Origin: Bin87 sp963665395
GTDB lineage: Bacteria; Chloroflexota; Dehalococcoidia; Lucifugimonadales; UBA3495
Length of the DNA stretch: 64,000 nt
Reading direction: 5' to 3'
Assembly (NCBI GenBank): GCA_963665395.2
Contig: OY762251.1
Location: 1,736,001-1,800,000 of the forward strand
The translations under genes and the position numbers were made by a program. Below, one piece after another: positions 43,205-53,260 of the stretch. Within the stretch, counting starts at the first letter, position 1. Every line of letters begins with the position of its first letter. The notes below the pieces were generated by a model. That model saw nothing but the letters and a program-made list of their open reading frames with translations, was not told where the DNA came from and searched no databases.

Positions 43205-44419
43205 TTAGCCGGGCACCTCATCGTAGTGGTGGAACGTCCCGATCACGTTGGCCTCGTACATCGCCTGGACTTCTTCCTCGGTGTAGTCGAGGATCCCGGT
43301 CAGCACGTCTTCGTTGTGCTCGCCCACTCGCGGCGTGGTGCCGACCACCGCCGGCGTCCTGCTGAAGTGCCAGAAGTCGCCGGACACGGCAATGGTGCCG
43401 GCCAGGAAGTCATCCACCTCCACCATGGCCCGACGCTCCCAGGGGTGCGGGTCGGCGGCGGCCTGGGCGATGGTGTTCACCGGCGCGGCCACCACGTCGT
43501 GATGCGTGAAGTGGGCGATGGCTTCCTGCATGGTCATGTCGGCCATCAGGTCGCGCATGGCCTCGTTCACCGCCGCGCCGTTGGCGGCTCGCTCGTGGCG
43601 GGTGGTGAACCGCGGATCTTCCAGCCACTCGGGCTTGCCCAGCGCGTTGCAGACCCGATGCCAGTGGTGCTGGTCGCCGGCCGAGATCAGTACCCACCCG
43701 TCCTTGCAGGGGTACGTCCCCGACGGCGGCGCCGCCGACTCGCCCCGCCGCGGCTCGATGCCCGCGCCGTGATAGGCGGTGATGGGGATTTCGGTGTAGC
43801 TGTAGCCGGTGTCGGCCAGGCAGGCGTCAATGGTCTGCCCCACGCCGGAGGTCTCCCGCTCGTGCAGCGCGGCCAGGGTGCCGATGGCCGCGTGCAGCGC
43901 GGTGGTGCGGTCGATGATGGGCACGCCGGCGCGGATGGGTGGCATTCCCTCTTCGCCGGTCACCATGGCGATGCCGGACATGGTCTGCCCGATGGGGTCG
44001 TATCCGATCTGCTCCCGGTAGGGGCCGAACTGCCCGTAGGCCGACACGTTGACCATGATGATGCGCGGGTTCAGCTCGTACAGCACGTCATAGCCGAAGC
44101 CCATGACGTCGATGGTGCCGGGCCGGAAGTTCTGCAACAGCACGTCCGAGACCTTGACCAGCCGGCGCAGGACTTCCTTGCCCTCCTCTTTGCGCAGGTC
44201 GATGCTCAGGCTCTTCTTGCCGCTGTTGTACTGCACCCAGTAGGCGGACTGCTTGCGCACCCAGGGCGCGTGGTAGCGGGTTTCCTCGCCGCCCAGCCGC
44301 TCCACCTTGATGACCTCGGCGCCCAGACGGGCCAGCACTTGGGCGCAGCGGGGGCCGGCCTGGTGCCGCCCCAGGTCAATTACGCGTATCCCGTCCAGGG
44401 GGCCTTTCGCTTCTGCCAT
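43205..44419 (-). CDS. CaiB/BaiF family CoA transferase
   Basis: A 404-residue family III CoA transferase that moves CoA between carboxylic acids. It has LDGIRVIDLGRHQAGPRCAQVLARLGAEVIKVE, SGKKSLSIDLR, LLQNFRPGTIDVMGFGYDVL, NPRIIMVNVSAYGQFGP and GYDPIGQTMSGIAMVTGEEG, the last around the catalytic aspartate. GGAGA precedes ATG 44419. The substrate is unknown. Such enzymes are another family multiplied in SAR202-like genomes. Confidence 0.9.
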   Translation of the reverse strand: MAEAKGPLDGIRVIDLGRHQAGPRCAQVLARLGAEVIKVERLGGEETRYHAPWVRKQSAYWVQYNSGKKSLSIDLRKEEGKEVLRRLVKVSDVLLQNFRPGTIDVMGFGYDVLYELNPRIIMVNVSAYGQFGPYREQIGYDPIGQTMSGIAMVTGEEGMPPIRAGVPIIDRTTALHAAIGTLAALHERETSGVGQTIDACLADTGYSYTEIPITAYHGAGIEPRRGESAAPPSGTYPCKDGWVLISAGDQHHWHRVCNALGKPEWLEDPRFTTRHERAANGAAVNEAMRDLMADMTMQEAIAHFTHHDVVAAPVNTIAQAAADPHPWERRAMVEVDDFLAGTIAVSGDFWHFSRTPAVVGTTPRVGEHNEDVLTGILDYTEEEVQAMYEANVIGTFHHYDEVPG

Positions 44420-44495
44420 GACCGTTTCTCCTAAATGCAATGGGTTGCGTCGTGAAAGTCCTGCGAATCCAGTTCCGCCATTCTACGCCGGCCCG

Positions 44496-44603
44496 CTGCA
44501 ATGGGCAAGCGGCGACGTGCTGCTGCTGGTGGGTGGCACCATACCCGACGGCGACGTGGGACGGCTGCGGGAGATGGGGGTGGACGGCGTGGTTCCGGCC
44601 CAA
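44496..44603 (+). pseudogene. Remnant of a cobalamin-binding (methylmalonyl-CoA mutase C-terminal) domain
   Basis: The + strand reads GDVLLLVGGTIPDGDVGRLREMGVDGVVPAQ, which matches the last strand-helix of B12-binding domains (VGGxIPxxDxxxLKxMGV). No start, no N-terminal half and no DxHxxG motif are present, and the frame continues into unrelated sequence. This appears to be the decayed tail of a lost gene between two minus-strand genes. Confidence 0.5.
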
Positions 44604-44660
44604 GTCGCTGCGTGTGGTAAAAAGTCTTTCAAAGCCCGAATTGGAGTTCTTATCTACCTC

Positions 44661-47600
44661 TTACTTGAAGCAGAGTTCCACGTTGCCCAAATCGGTGGCA
44701 GCGTAATGCGAATGGAATAGCTTTACATGCAAACCACCAACGAAGTCGATGGCTTTACCCAGAGCTTCCAGTACTGGAGCGCCAATTTTCGCCGGTCCGA
44801 GGACAGTCAAGAAGAATGAGTCTTTCAATATGTCGATCCACGATTCCTTGCTATTGAATTCGTCAGCATTCGCGACCTTGAGCTCAACGTACCCCTTTCC
44901 GAATTCCAGGAGTTTATTGGCGGCGTCGGCTTGCTTGCCACCAATAAACTCGGCGCGCTCCAAAGAGTCCCCTTTACCCAAACGCATTTCCGTGAAAGCC
45001 TTCACCAGCAACTGCTGGCTCACCCCTGCCTCACCACCCAGAACGGTCTCAACCCGATCTGCAACGGTCTCACCCAAGACCGGTGCATTTCCAAATGTTT
45101 TCGAGACGCGCTTACTCTTGGTGGCCAACCTGGCCAAACTGCCACCGGTCAAGTCCAAAAGATCAAAGAGAGCCATATTGCGAGGCATGAAATTGGGCAA
45201 TAATGGAGCGGGTAAACACCCGTGCAACTCTGTGCCTCCGAAATTCACTTCTTCAAGGTTATGCAGGTTGCCAAATTCCAAAGGCAACGTAGATTTACGC
45301 AACTTTGTCGAATGGAGATGTAGCTTCACCAGGGATTCCAGATTGCCCAAATGCGCTGGCAACTTCCCAGTCAACAGGTTATCGTTGAGAGAAAGCACTT
45401 CAAGGTGCCGCAAGTTGCCCAGTTCCGGCGGAATACTACCACGTAGTTGGTTCCTGCTCAGGTTCAGTTTGCGCAGTTCGCCAAGGTTTCCAATCTGATA
45501 CGGTATCGTGCCGCCCAGCTTGGTCCCGCCGAAAAACTCCCTCGGCATCTCATCTATCCTACCGTCGGCCAGGTGCAGTTCACGGACACGCCCGCTACCT
45601 TTGGTGTTGACGCCAGGGTAGTGTTCAAGATTGTCGCCCTGACTATTCCGCAACCAGTCCAAGAAACGCTGCCACTGTTCAGAGTCACTATCAAGTCCGG
45701 ACAAGGCCAGGTACACTGCCCGCAGCGCCTCTTTGTCCGTTTCCGTTGTCTGTTCATCGAACGACAATATCCGGTCGTGAGGGTCAGGGTCCGGAGCGCA
45801 CAGGGGTACACCCAGGCCATATTTTTGACGGCTTTCTTTCGTTTCGTGGTACTTAAGCATGATTAGCCGTTCGTCTCCCAAAAACACTGAACCCAGCGTT
45901 TCCAGGATCTCATTTGCGTATCCGGTCTCAGTCTCCCAAGACAGGTCCAAACGATCCGCCAAGCCCCTCGGAATACATCCGGTCAGATGGTTGCCATGAA
46001 GCGTCAACGCTTCCAAATCGGTAAGACCAATCAGATCCTCAGGAATATGCCCTCTCAGGTTGTTGCCGGCAAGATACAACTCAGTAACCCGTCCATAACT
46101 GTTAGTCCTGACCCCATACCATTCGTCAAGCGGCTTCTGGGTCAACCAATTATCAGCATGGAACCATCCAAAGTTTTCCAAAAATGGTTCCTTAAATGCA
46201 GAGTAATGCTTCCACTGTGTCCCTTCTGATTTTTGAATCCACCATTCTCTGATAGGACCGTTCGCACTCCAATCGTATTCTTCTTCATATTGGGCCAGTT
46301 TCTTGCCGTCTTTGTCAAAAAAATTGTCGGCGTATGTGTAGTATAGCTGTAGCAATCCTCCGGGATTAACGGAACCGCGGGCGGCATTGTACAGTGCAAC
46401 CAGGGCGGCGCGGTCGCGTTCGGCACCGGCGGTACTTTGCCGGTCGTAGATGGCGATCCCTTCCGGCGCACTCAGTCCCGTAACTACCGTTTGTTCATTC
46501 CTCCCGTCCAGGTCGGCACGCTTGATTGCGCCGGCTACTTCATCCGTCCAGTACATCTTGCCGGCCACTACGTCCAGGGCAATCCCGCTCAGCGAGTGCC
46601 CCGCCGATGTAACCAGATCCTCGGCGCCGGAACCGTCCAGGTTGGCTCGCCAAATCTTGTCCGCAGGTTGGTGGCGTTCCGTCCAGTACATCTGGCCCCG
46701 GCTCAAGTCCAGAGCCAGGCCCATGGGGTCGGCTATTGCTGACGTTCCCACCGACGGTTGCAGGAAAGCGAAATCGGAAAAGTCGGCCGGGTTGTCCAGG
46801 TTCAGGCGGAGGATACCATGGGCTTTCCGGATGGTAACGTACATTTTGCGCCCCGACCGGTCCAGGGCGATTTGATACGGCTCAAATCCACCCAGCCACG
46901 ACACCACGGCTTCGCTCCCGTTGCCCTCCAGGTCGGCCCGCCGGATTTCGCCCCGGGTCCGTTCTATCCAGTACATTTTGCGGGTGCCCAAGCCCAAATC
47001 CAGGGCCAGACCCACCGGGTCATCCAAGCCCACAACCAAGTCCTGGACATCCGAGCCGTCCAGGTTGGCGCGCCGGACTTTGCCGGCGCCGTCGTCGGTC
47101 CAATACACTTTGCCGGCGTCCAGGTCCAGGGCAATGCTGCCCGGCATATTCAGGCCCTGGGCGGCGGTCAATTGGTCTTCGACTACTCGGTAGTCGTCCG
47201 TGCCAGTGCGCTGGATTTTCTGCGCTTCCTCGTCAACCCAATAAAGCTGAGGCACGGAGGAGAGCGCAATAGGCGCCGGGGCGACCGACTGGGACGTATC
47301 CGGCCCGGCCACAGCGATGCCGCCGTCGTCGGTGCGAACGATGCCGCGCGCCTGGCTGCCCCAGCATGCCACCGCGCCGCCAGTCGTCACCCCACAGGTG
47401 TGGCTTTGGCCCGCGCTGACCTGCTGAAAAGTTCCTCCTGGTGGCGTGGCTTGACCAAAATAATTGGAGCCCCAGCAGGCCACCTCCCCGCCAGTTAGCA
47501 CGCCGCAGGTGTGGTGATCACCAGCGCTGACTTGCTGAAAGGTCCCCCCGGCGGCGCGGTTCGACGCGAATCATTCGCGCCCCAGCAGGCCACCTCCCCG

Positions 47601-49075
47601 CCAGTTTTTATGCCGCAGGTGTGGAGATCACCAGCGCTGACTTGCTGAAAGGTTCCCCCCGGAGGCGTGGCTTGACCAAAATAATTGTAGCCCCAGCAGG
47701 CCACCTCCCTGTCGGTCTTTATGCCGCAGGTATGGTTATTACCCGCGCCGACCTGCTGGAAGGTTCCCCCCGGCGGCGTGGCTTGGCCGATCCCATCACC
47801 GCCCCAGCAGACCAGCTCCCCACCGGTCTTTATGCCGCAGGTGTGGACACCGCCGGCGCTGACCTGCATGAAGGTTCCCCTCGGCGGCCTGAATAGACCG
47901 GACCAACCATGTGCGAGCCAGCAAGCGACCCTCCCGCCGGTTAGCAAGCCGCAGGTGTGGGAACCGCCGGCGCTGACCTGCACGAAGGTTCCCCTCGGCG
48001 GCGTGGCTTGACTCCGAGTATAGCGCGGGTACGGGTAACTAGAGCCCGAGAATTTGCCGCCCCAGCAGGCCAGCTCCCCGTCGGTCTTTATGCCACAGGT
48101 GTAGTAATCACCAGTGCTGACCTGCTGAAAGGTTTCCCCCGGCAGCGTGGCTTGACCCAAAAAATTGCCGCCCCAGCAGGCCAGCTCCCCGTTGGTCTTT
48201 ATGCCGCAGGTGTGGTCACCGTCGGCGCTGACCTGCTGAAAGGTTCCGCCCGGCGGCGTGGCTTGTCTCGTATGATAATAGTCGGAGATCCGGTATGAGT
48301 AACTGTAATTGTAGCCCCAGCAGGCCAGCTCCCCGCCGGTCTTTATGCCGCAGGTGTGCCCATCGCCCGCGCTGACCTGCACGAAGGTTCCCCTCGGCGG
48401 CGTGGCTTGACCCGAACCATTTGCGCCCCAGCAAGCGACCTCCCCGTCGGTCTTTATGCCGCAAGTGTGTCCACCACCAGCGCCGACCTGCCCGAAGGTT
48501 CCTTCCGGCGGCGTGGCTTTACCAAAATAATTGGAGCCCCAGCAGGCCAGCTCCCCGTCGGTCTTCACCCCACAGGTGTGCTTATAGCCCGCGCTGACCT
48601 GCTGGAAGGTTCCCCCCGGCGGCGTGGATTGACCGTAATCATCATAGCCCCAGCAGGCCACCGCACCGTCGCTCTTCACCCCGCAGGTGTGGGCCCAACC
48701 GGCGGCGACCTGGACGAAGGTTCCCCCCGGCGGCGTGGATTGGCTCGAACCATTTGCACCCCAGCAGGCTACCTCACCGCCGGGGCGCAAGGCACAGGTG
48801 TGGCCCCAGCCGGCGCTGACCTGCTGGTAGCGCGGTCCGTCGCTGGCTGACCCGTGCATTCCCGGCGTTGCCGGGGGCTGGGTCAATTCCGCTGTTACCG
48901 AGGGCTTTGACCATGGCTCCGTTCCGTCCGCCGTTGCAATCCCCGCAGTCGTCAGCACAACTGCCACCAGCGCCAGCATCGTCCCCACGGCCAGCAGGAG
49001 CGGCAGCGCCGGACGGTAGCGCAAAACTTGGCGTATGGCGGCGGTTACCCCATTGTAGATAGCATTCCGATGCAA
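44661..49075 (-). pseudogene. Giant secreted RCC1-YWTD-LRR protein, frameshifted
   Basis: Two overlapping frames, 47495-49075 and 44661-47501, together encode about 1470 residues. The first has a membrane or signal segment (LPLLLAVGTMLALVAVVLTTAGIA) and RCC1-like repeats of about 37 residues, such as QVSAGxxHTCGIKTDGELACWG. I count 13 repeats across the join. At 47541-47550 one repeat has GGTCCCCCC where the others have GGTTCCCCCC; restoring that T joins the frames. After the repeats come YWTD-type beta-propeller units (KMYWTDEVAGAIKRADLDG) and then leucine-rich repeats with LTGCIP and LRGSIPPELGNL. It would be a surface adhesion-type protein. It may be one true gene with a sequencing error. 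Confidence 0.8.
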
Positions 49076-49263
49076 GAGCAGGCGGTCACATTACGCCGCG
49101 ATGATACCACACGCTCAACACACCGACCACAGACGATAGTCTATGTTCCCAATTGCGCCCGCGGCGGGGCGACGGTTAGAATGTCGCCATCCCCCGGCCT
49201 ACATTGCCACTGGAAGCGTCGCGCCGCAGCTAGCTGCACAGCCCGAGGCAGAATTGTTTGCTC

Positions 49264-49290
49264 TTTACAATCGCCCCGATGCCGTATAAT
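49264..49290 (+). promoter_or_regulatory. Candidate promoter upstream of the MarR-type gene
   Basis: TTTACA (49264-49269) and a perfect TATAAT (49285-49290) are separated by 15 bases, shorter than the ideal 17. It lies about 95 bases before the MarR-type start. The rest of 49076-49384 shows no gene. Confidence 0.4.
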
Positions 49291-49384
49291 TAATGGTCAA
49301 TACTGATACCAGGATCTGTCCCCATAGCATTTGCAGCGAGAAGGCCCGGATCGGGCGGCACACGTTACGGACGGGAGGCAAGCT

Positions 49385-49948
49385 ATGAAATTTCGCTCTC
49401 CAGGCAACCCAATCCGGGAAGATTATGACCACATCTTTTTGGCGTACATGGCAATGAATCTGCGCACCACCGTGATCGAGGGATTGCGCCAGCGCCTGGC
49501 TCCCCTTGGGATTACCCCGATGCAAATGGCCATCATTATCCGTTGCCATGAGGGCGACGCCTCCAACGTCACCGAGCTGGCGCGGATCATCCCGATGACC
49601 ACCGGCTCCATCAGCCGCCAAGTGGAACAATTGGTCAACGCGGGCCTGCTCTGGCGGGAGTACGAAAGTCAGGACCGCCGCGTCGCCCGGCTGGGCCTGA
49701 CCGAGCCGGCGGAACGGATGATGCCGGAGATTTTGCGGCACTGGCAGGGGAACGAGACTGCGCTGCTGGCCGGTTTCAGCATGGAGGACAAGAAGGCGCT
49801 GGTGGCCATGATCGAAAAAATCCTGGCTAATGCCGCGGGACAGGACGACCCTTTAGATTCTGAGCAAGGTCTTGCGGGGGGGGGGGGCGTAGCCGGTTTG
49901 CGTCGCCATGCCGCGCTGGTTAGAATGACCACGCCCGTTCACCCATGA
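49385..49948 (+). CDS. MarR family transcriptional regulator
   Basis: A 187-residue winged-helix regulator. It has LAPLGITPMQMAIIIRCHEGDASNVTELARIIPMTTGSISRQVEQLVNAGLLWREYESQDRRVARLGLTEPAERM, which is the full MarR DNA-binding domain. It would act as a dimer and may control the SBP56-like gene 49 bases downstream. The C-terminus runs through a tract of 12 G (49876-49887) coding for glycines; gain or loss of a G would change the last 20 residues. ATG 49385 is preferred over the upstream in-frame 49331. Confidence 0.85.
   Translation: MKFRSPGNPIREDYDHIFLAYMAMNLRTTVIEGLRQRLAPLGITPMQMAIIIRCHEGDASNVTELARIIPMTTGSISRQVEQLVNAGLLWREYESQDRRVARLGLTEPAERMMPEILRHWQGNETALLAGFSMEDKKALVAMIEKILANAAGQDDPLDSEQGLAGGGGVAGLRRHAALVRMTTPVHP
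49876..49887 (+). repeat. Poly-G tract of 12 within the MarR-type gene
   Basis: Twelve consecutive G near the 3' end of the coding region. One G fewer gives an immediate TAG; one G more gives a different tail ending after about 13 codons. Such tracts are prone to slippage and to sequencing error. Confidence 0.9.
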
Positions 49949-49997
49949 TCCGGTCGTACCGGCCGGCGCATAACGCAGATTACAGGAGGCCGGAACA

Positions 49998-51380
49998 ATG
50001 GCCCTTTGGCGACCCGATCCCACCTTTTACCCCTCGGCCCGACTGGCTATGGAGGCTCCGCAGGAGCGCCTGGCCTACGTCGCCGTGCTCAACCCCGATT
50101 CCGGCGAACCCGACGCCATGACCGTCGTGGACTGCGACCCCAATTCGGCGTCCTACTCCCAGGTGGTCCACTCGGTGCCCATGCCCTACCTCGATGACGA
50201 GCTGCATCACTTCAACTGGAACGCTTGCAGCGCGGCCTTGTGTCCCTCATCCGCCCATCCCCATTTGGAACGGCGGTATCTGGTGGTGCCGTCCCTGGCC
50301 AACAGCCGCATCTACATCCTGGACACCCAGCCCGACCCGGCGCGCCCCCGCATCGTCAAGACCATCGAGGCGGAGGAAGTCCAGCGGGCCGGCTATTCCC
50401 GCCCCCACACCGTCCACTGTGGCCCCGACGCCATCTACATCAGCGCGCTGGGTTCCGCCGATGGCGACCGGCCCGGCGGCATCATGCTGCTGGACCACTA
50501 CACCTTTGAACCCATCGGCCCCTGGGAACTGGATCGCGGGCCGCAGGAGCTCGCCTACGATTTCTGGTGGCACATCGGCCTGGACACCATGATGACCAGC
50601 GAATGGGGCACTCCCGAAATGTTTGAGCATGGCGTCCGCCTCGAGGACGTGGTCGGGCAGAAGTTCGGCCATATGCTCCATTTCTGGGATATGCGCCGGC
50701 GCTCCCACCGCCAGGCCGTTGACCTGGGCGCCGAGCACCAGATGGCCCTGGAGCTGCGTCCCGCCCACAATCCCACCCGGCACTACGGTTTCTGCGGCGT
50801 GGTGGTCAGCACCGAAGACCTGTCCGGCTCCATCTTCCTCTGGTATCGCGACGGCGAGGAATGGGCCGCCCGCAAAATCATCTCCATACCCGCCGAACCG
50901 GCCGACGCCTCGGTGCTGCCTCCGGCCCTGCAACCCCTCGGCGCGGTGCCGCCCCTGGTCACCGACATCGACCTCTCCGTGGATGATAAGTTCCTGTATG
51001 TCTCCTGCTGGGGAACCGGCAAACTGCTCCAGTACGACGTATCCGACCCCTTCAACCCGGTGCAGACCGGCGAGCTGGAAATGGGCGGCGTGGTGCGCAA
51101 GGCCGGCCACCCCAACGGCGCAACCCTCACCGGCGGCCCGCAGATGGTGGAAATCAGCCGCGACGGACGCCGCGTCTATCTCACCAACTCGCTGTACTCG
51201 TCCTGGGACGACCAGTTCTATCCCGACGGCCTCAACGGGTGGCTCTCCCGCATCGACGCCGACCCCTCCGGCGGCATGACCGTCAACCCCGATTTCTTCG
51301 TCGATTACGGCAAGACCCGCAGCCACCAGGTGCGGCTCCAGGGCGGCGACGCCTCCTCCGACACCTTCTGCTTCCCGTAA
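49998..51380 (+). CDS. Selenium-binding protein 56 family (methanethiol oxidase-like)
   Basis: A 460-residue beta-propeller protein of the SBP56/MTO family. It has SLANSRIYILDTQPDP, YSRPHTVHCGPDAIYISALGS, SEWGTPEMFEHGV and HMLHFWDMRRR, followed by VSCWGTGKLLQYDVSDP and GGPQMVEISRDGRRVYLTNSLYSSWDDQFYP, all typical. Bacterial members oxidise methanethiol to sulfide, formaldehyde and peroxide using copper. AGGAGG lies eight bases before ATG 49998. Likely regulated by the MarR gene just upstream. Methanethiol oxidation is inferred from the family. Confidence 0.9.
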   Translation: MALWRPDPTFYPSARLAMEAPQERLAYVAVLNPDSGEPDAMTVVDCDPNSASYSQVVHSVPMPYLDDELHHFNWNACSAALCPSSAHPHLERRYLVVPSLANSRIYILDTQPDPARPRIVKTIEAEEVQRAGYSRPHTVHCGPDAIYISALGSADGDRPGGIMLLDHYTFEPIGPWELDRGPQELAYDFWWHIGLDTMMTSEWGTPEMFEHGVRLEDVVGQKFGHMLHFWDMRRRSHRQAVDLGAEHQMALELRPAHNPTRHYGFCGVVVSTEDLSGSIFLWYRDGEEWAARKIISIPAEPADASVLPPALQPLGAVPPLVTDIDLSVDDKFLYVSCWGTGKLLQYDVSDPFNPVQTGELEMGGVVRKAGHPNGATLTGGPQMVEISRDGRRVYLTNSLYSSWDDQFYPDGLNGWLSRIDADPSGGMTVNPDFFVDYGKTRSHQVRLQGGDASSDTFCFP

Positions 51381-51407
51381 CAACCGTATCGGTGGGACGA
51401 CTGCAAC

Positions 51408-51432
51408 GTAGGGGCGAATAATCATTCGCCCC
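51408..51432. repeat. Palindrome GTAGGGGCGAATAA family, copy 3 of 6
   Basis: Like the copy at 1550, with C for T at one centre base and the last bases missing. It lies directly after the SBP56-like gene and ten bases before the 90-bp inverted repeat. Confidence 0.85.
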
Positions 51433-51442
51433 GTTTTGCTCT

Positions 51443-51532
51443 GTCATTGCGAGGAGCGTAGCGACGTGGCAATCTCGTTCCCGGAGCGACGACTGTTCCC
51501 TAACGGGATTGCCGCGCTGCGCTCGCAATGAC
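51443..51532. repeat. 90-bp imperfect inverted repeat, copy 2
   Basis: Opens GTCATTGCGAGGAGCGTAGC and closes CGCTCGCAATGAC, nearly identical in order to the element at 1065-1155. The outer arms are highly conserved and the middle differs. Confidence 0.85.
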
Positions 51533-51595
51533 AGGTTATGCTAGCTAAGTGGGTACGCATGAGCCCCGTTTTGTCGTTATAAGCCCGCCGTATCT

Positions 51596-52312
51596 GTGAT
51601 CCATCCAACCCTGCTCCACGCCCTCATTCCCGACCCGGCGGCTCTGACGTCCCTGGGGCCGTGGCTGGGACTGGCCGCGCTGGGGATATTCCACGGGCTG
51701 AATCCGGCCATGGGCTGGCTGTTCGCCGTCGCCCTGGCCTTGCAGCGCCAACGCCCGGCGCAGCTGTACGCCGCCACGGGATACATCGCCGTCGGCCACC
51801 TGCTTTCCGTGGCTGTGGTCATGGTCGCGTTGGTGCTGGTGGGCGCGTTCCTCCCCCTGCGCTGGGTGCGCATCGCCGCCGGCGCCATACTGCTGGGCTT
51901 CGGCCTGTTCCGGCTGGTCCTCTACTACCGTCATCCTCGCTGGGTGGGCATGAACGTGGGCGGTCGGGATCTGATCGCCTGGTCTTTCCTCATGGCCACG
52001 GCCCACGGCGCGGGCCTGATGCTGGCCCCCGTCGCCCTCGCCCTGACCGGCCCGACGGCAACCGCTGGCATCGCCGGCGACCTGGGCGACCACGGCGGCT
52101 TTCTGTCCCTCACCGACGCCCCGATCTGGTGGCTGGCGGGCCTGGCGATGCACACCGTAGTGATGCTGACCGCCATGCTGGCCGCGGCGGTGGTCGTCTA
52201 TTACCGTGTCGGCCTCGCCTTCCTGCGCCGGGGCTGGATCAACCTGGACCTGCTCTGGGCCGCCTCCCTGGTCATAGCCGGCGTGGTCACCCTGGCCTGG
52301 TCAGTAGTGTAG
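51596..52312 (+). CDS. Polytopic membrane protein with an HGL motif
   Basis: A 238-residue protein with about six membrane segments. The first contains LGLAALGIFHGLNPAMGWLFAVALAL, whose HGLNP recalls the HG(L/I) motif of NicO/UreH-type and related transporters, but a metal role cannot be assigned. The start is GTG at 51596. It is convergent with the ABC permease gene and followed by a palindrome. Substrate unknown. Confidence 0.6.
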   Translation: MIHPTLLHALIPDPAALTSLGPWLGLAALGIFHGLNPAMGWLFAVALALQRQRPAQLYAATGYIAVGHLLSVAVVMVALVLVGAFLPLRWVRIAAGAILLGFGLFRLVLYYRHPRWVGMNVGGRDLIAWSFLMATAHGAGLMLAPVALALTGPTATAGIAGDLGDHGGFLSLTDAPIWWLAGLAMHTVVMLTAMLAAAVVVYYRVGLAFLRRGWINLDLLWAASLVIAGVVTLAWSVV

Positions 52313-52336
52313 GGGCGAATAATCATTCGCCCCTAC
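52309..52336. repeat. Palindrome GTAGGGGCGAATAA family, copy 4 of 6
   Basis: 28 bases, with one T to C change at the centre. It overlaps the stop codon of the membrane protein by a few bases and lies between convergent genes. Confidence 0.85.
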
Positions 52337-52361
52337 GTATGCTTCGACTATGTGGTTGGTG

Positions 52362-53255
52362 TTACCGCGTCCGCCGCAACCGCGGATCCAGCGTATCCCG
52401 CAGCCAGTCGCCAAACAGGTTCAGCGCCATCACCACAATGGTGATCGCCAATCCGGGCATCAGCGACAGCCACCACAGATCCAGCAGGTTGTTGCGCCCT
52501 TCCGACACCATGATGCCCCAGGCCGGTTCACCCGGCGGCACGCCCACCCCCAGGAAGCTCAGCGACGCCTCCAGCAGTATCGTCTGTCCCACCAGCAGGC
52601 TGATAATGACCAGCACCGTGTTCACCACGTTGGGGAAGATGTGCCGCCACATGATGACGTGGGGCGGCACGCCCGCCACCACCGCCAGCGTTACAAAGTC
52701 CCGTTCCTTGATGCTCAACACCTCGCCCCGCACCTGCCGCGCGAACCGTGCCCACACGGTGGCCATGATGGCGATGACCACGTTCTGAATGCCGGCGCCG
52801 CCCTGTATCGCCACAATAATCAGTGCCAGCAGGATGGTGGGGAAGCCCATCACGCCGTCGCAAACCCGCATTAGCAGGGCGTCGGCCTTGCCGCCCAGGT
52901 AGCCGGAAGCCACGCCCAACGCCGTGCCCACCAGCGCCCCGAACCCCAGCGAGATCAGGCTGATGAACGCCGAAATGCGCGCCCCGTGAATGAGGCGGCT
53001 GAGGATGTCCCGTCCTAGCAGGTCCACGCCCAGCGGATTTTCCGATGTGGTGAACGGGGCAACCCGTTGCACCCCCTTCAGCACGTCCGGTTCCTGCGGG
53101 TCGTAGGGCGCGAGCCACGGCGCGAACAGGGCGCAGATCAACAGCGCCGTCAGCACTATCGTCGGGATCCACGGTATCCGCATGGCCCGCAGTTGGCCCA
53201 GCGTGCGCCGGGCGTTGCCCAGCCCCGTTGCCAGTGTCGCAGTTTGTGCCGCCAT
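52362..53255 (-). CDS. Peptide ABC transporter permease, DppC-type
   Basis: A 297-residue inner-membrane permease. It has RDILSRLIHGARISAFISLISLGFGALVGTALGVASGYLGG, then MGFPTILLALIIVAIQGG and the EAA loop (EVLSIKERDFVTLAVVAGVPPHVIMWRHIFPN), family signatures. It pairs with the DppB-type gene upstream to form the channel for peptides or related solutes. No ATPase genes follow in this window, so the ATP-binding subunits must lie elsewhere. A 47-bp tandem array separates it from the upstream permease gene. Confidence 0.92.
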   Translation of the reverse strand: MAAQTATLATGLGNARRTLGQLRAMRIPWIPTIVLTALLICALFAPWLAPYDPQEPDVLKGVQRVAPFTTSENPLGVDLLGRDILSRLIHGARISAFISLISLGFGALVGTALGVASGYLGGKADALLMRVCDGVMGFPTILLALIIVAIQGGAGIQNVVIAIMATVWARFARQVRGEVLSIKERDFVTLAVVAGVPPHVIMWRHIFPNVVNTVLVIISLLVGQTILLEASLSFLGVGVPPGEPAWGIMVSEGRNNLLDLWWLSLMPGLAITIVVMALNLFGDWLRDTLDPRLRRTR

Positions 53256-53260
53256 TGCCA

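Noticed and set aside
47621..48850. Plus-strand repeat-containing frames opposite the RCC1 repeats
   Set aside because: They are shadows of the 111-bp repeats; the minus-strand frame has the real RCC1 pattern.
52309..52336. Rho-independent terminator at each GTAGGGGCGAATAA palindrome
   Set aside because: The palindromes lack a T-run and have no loop, so a terminator role is not supported by sequence alone.
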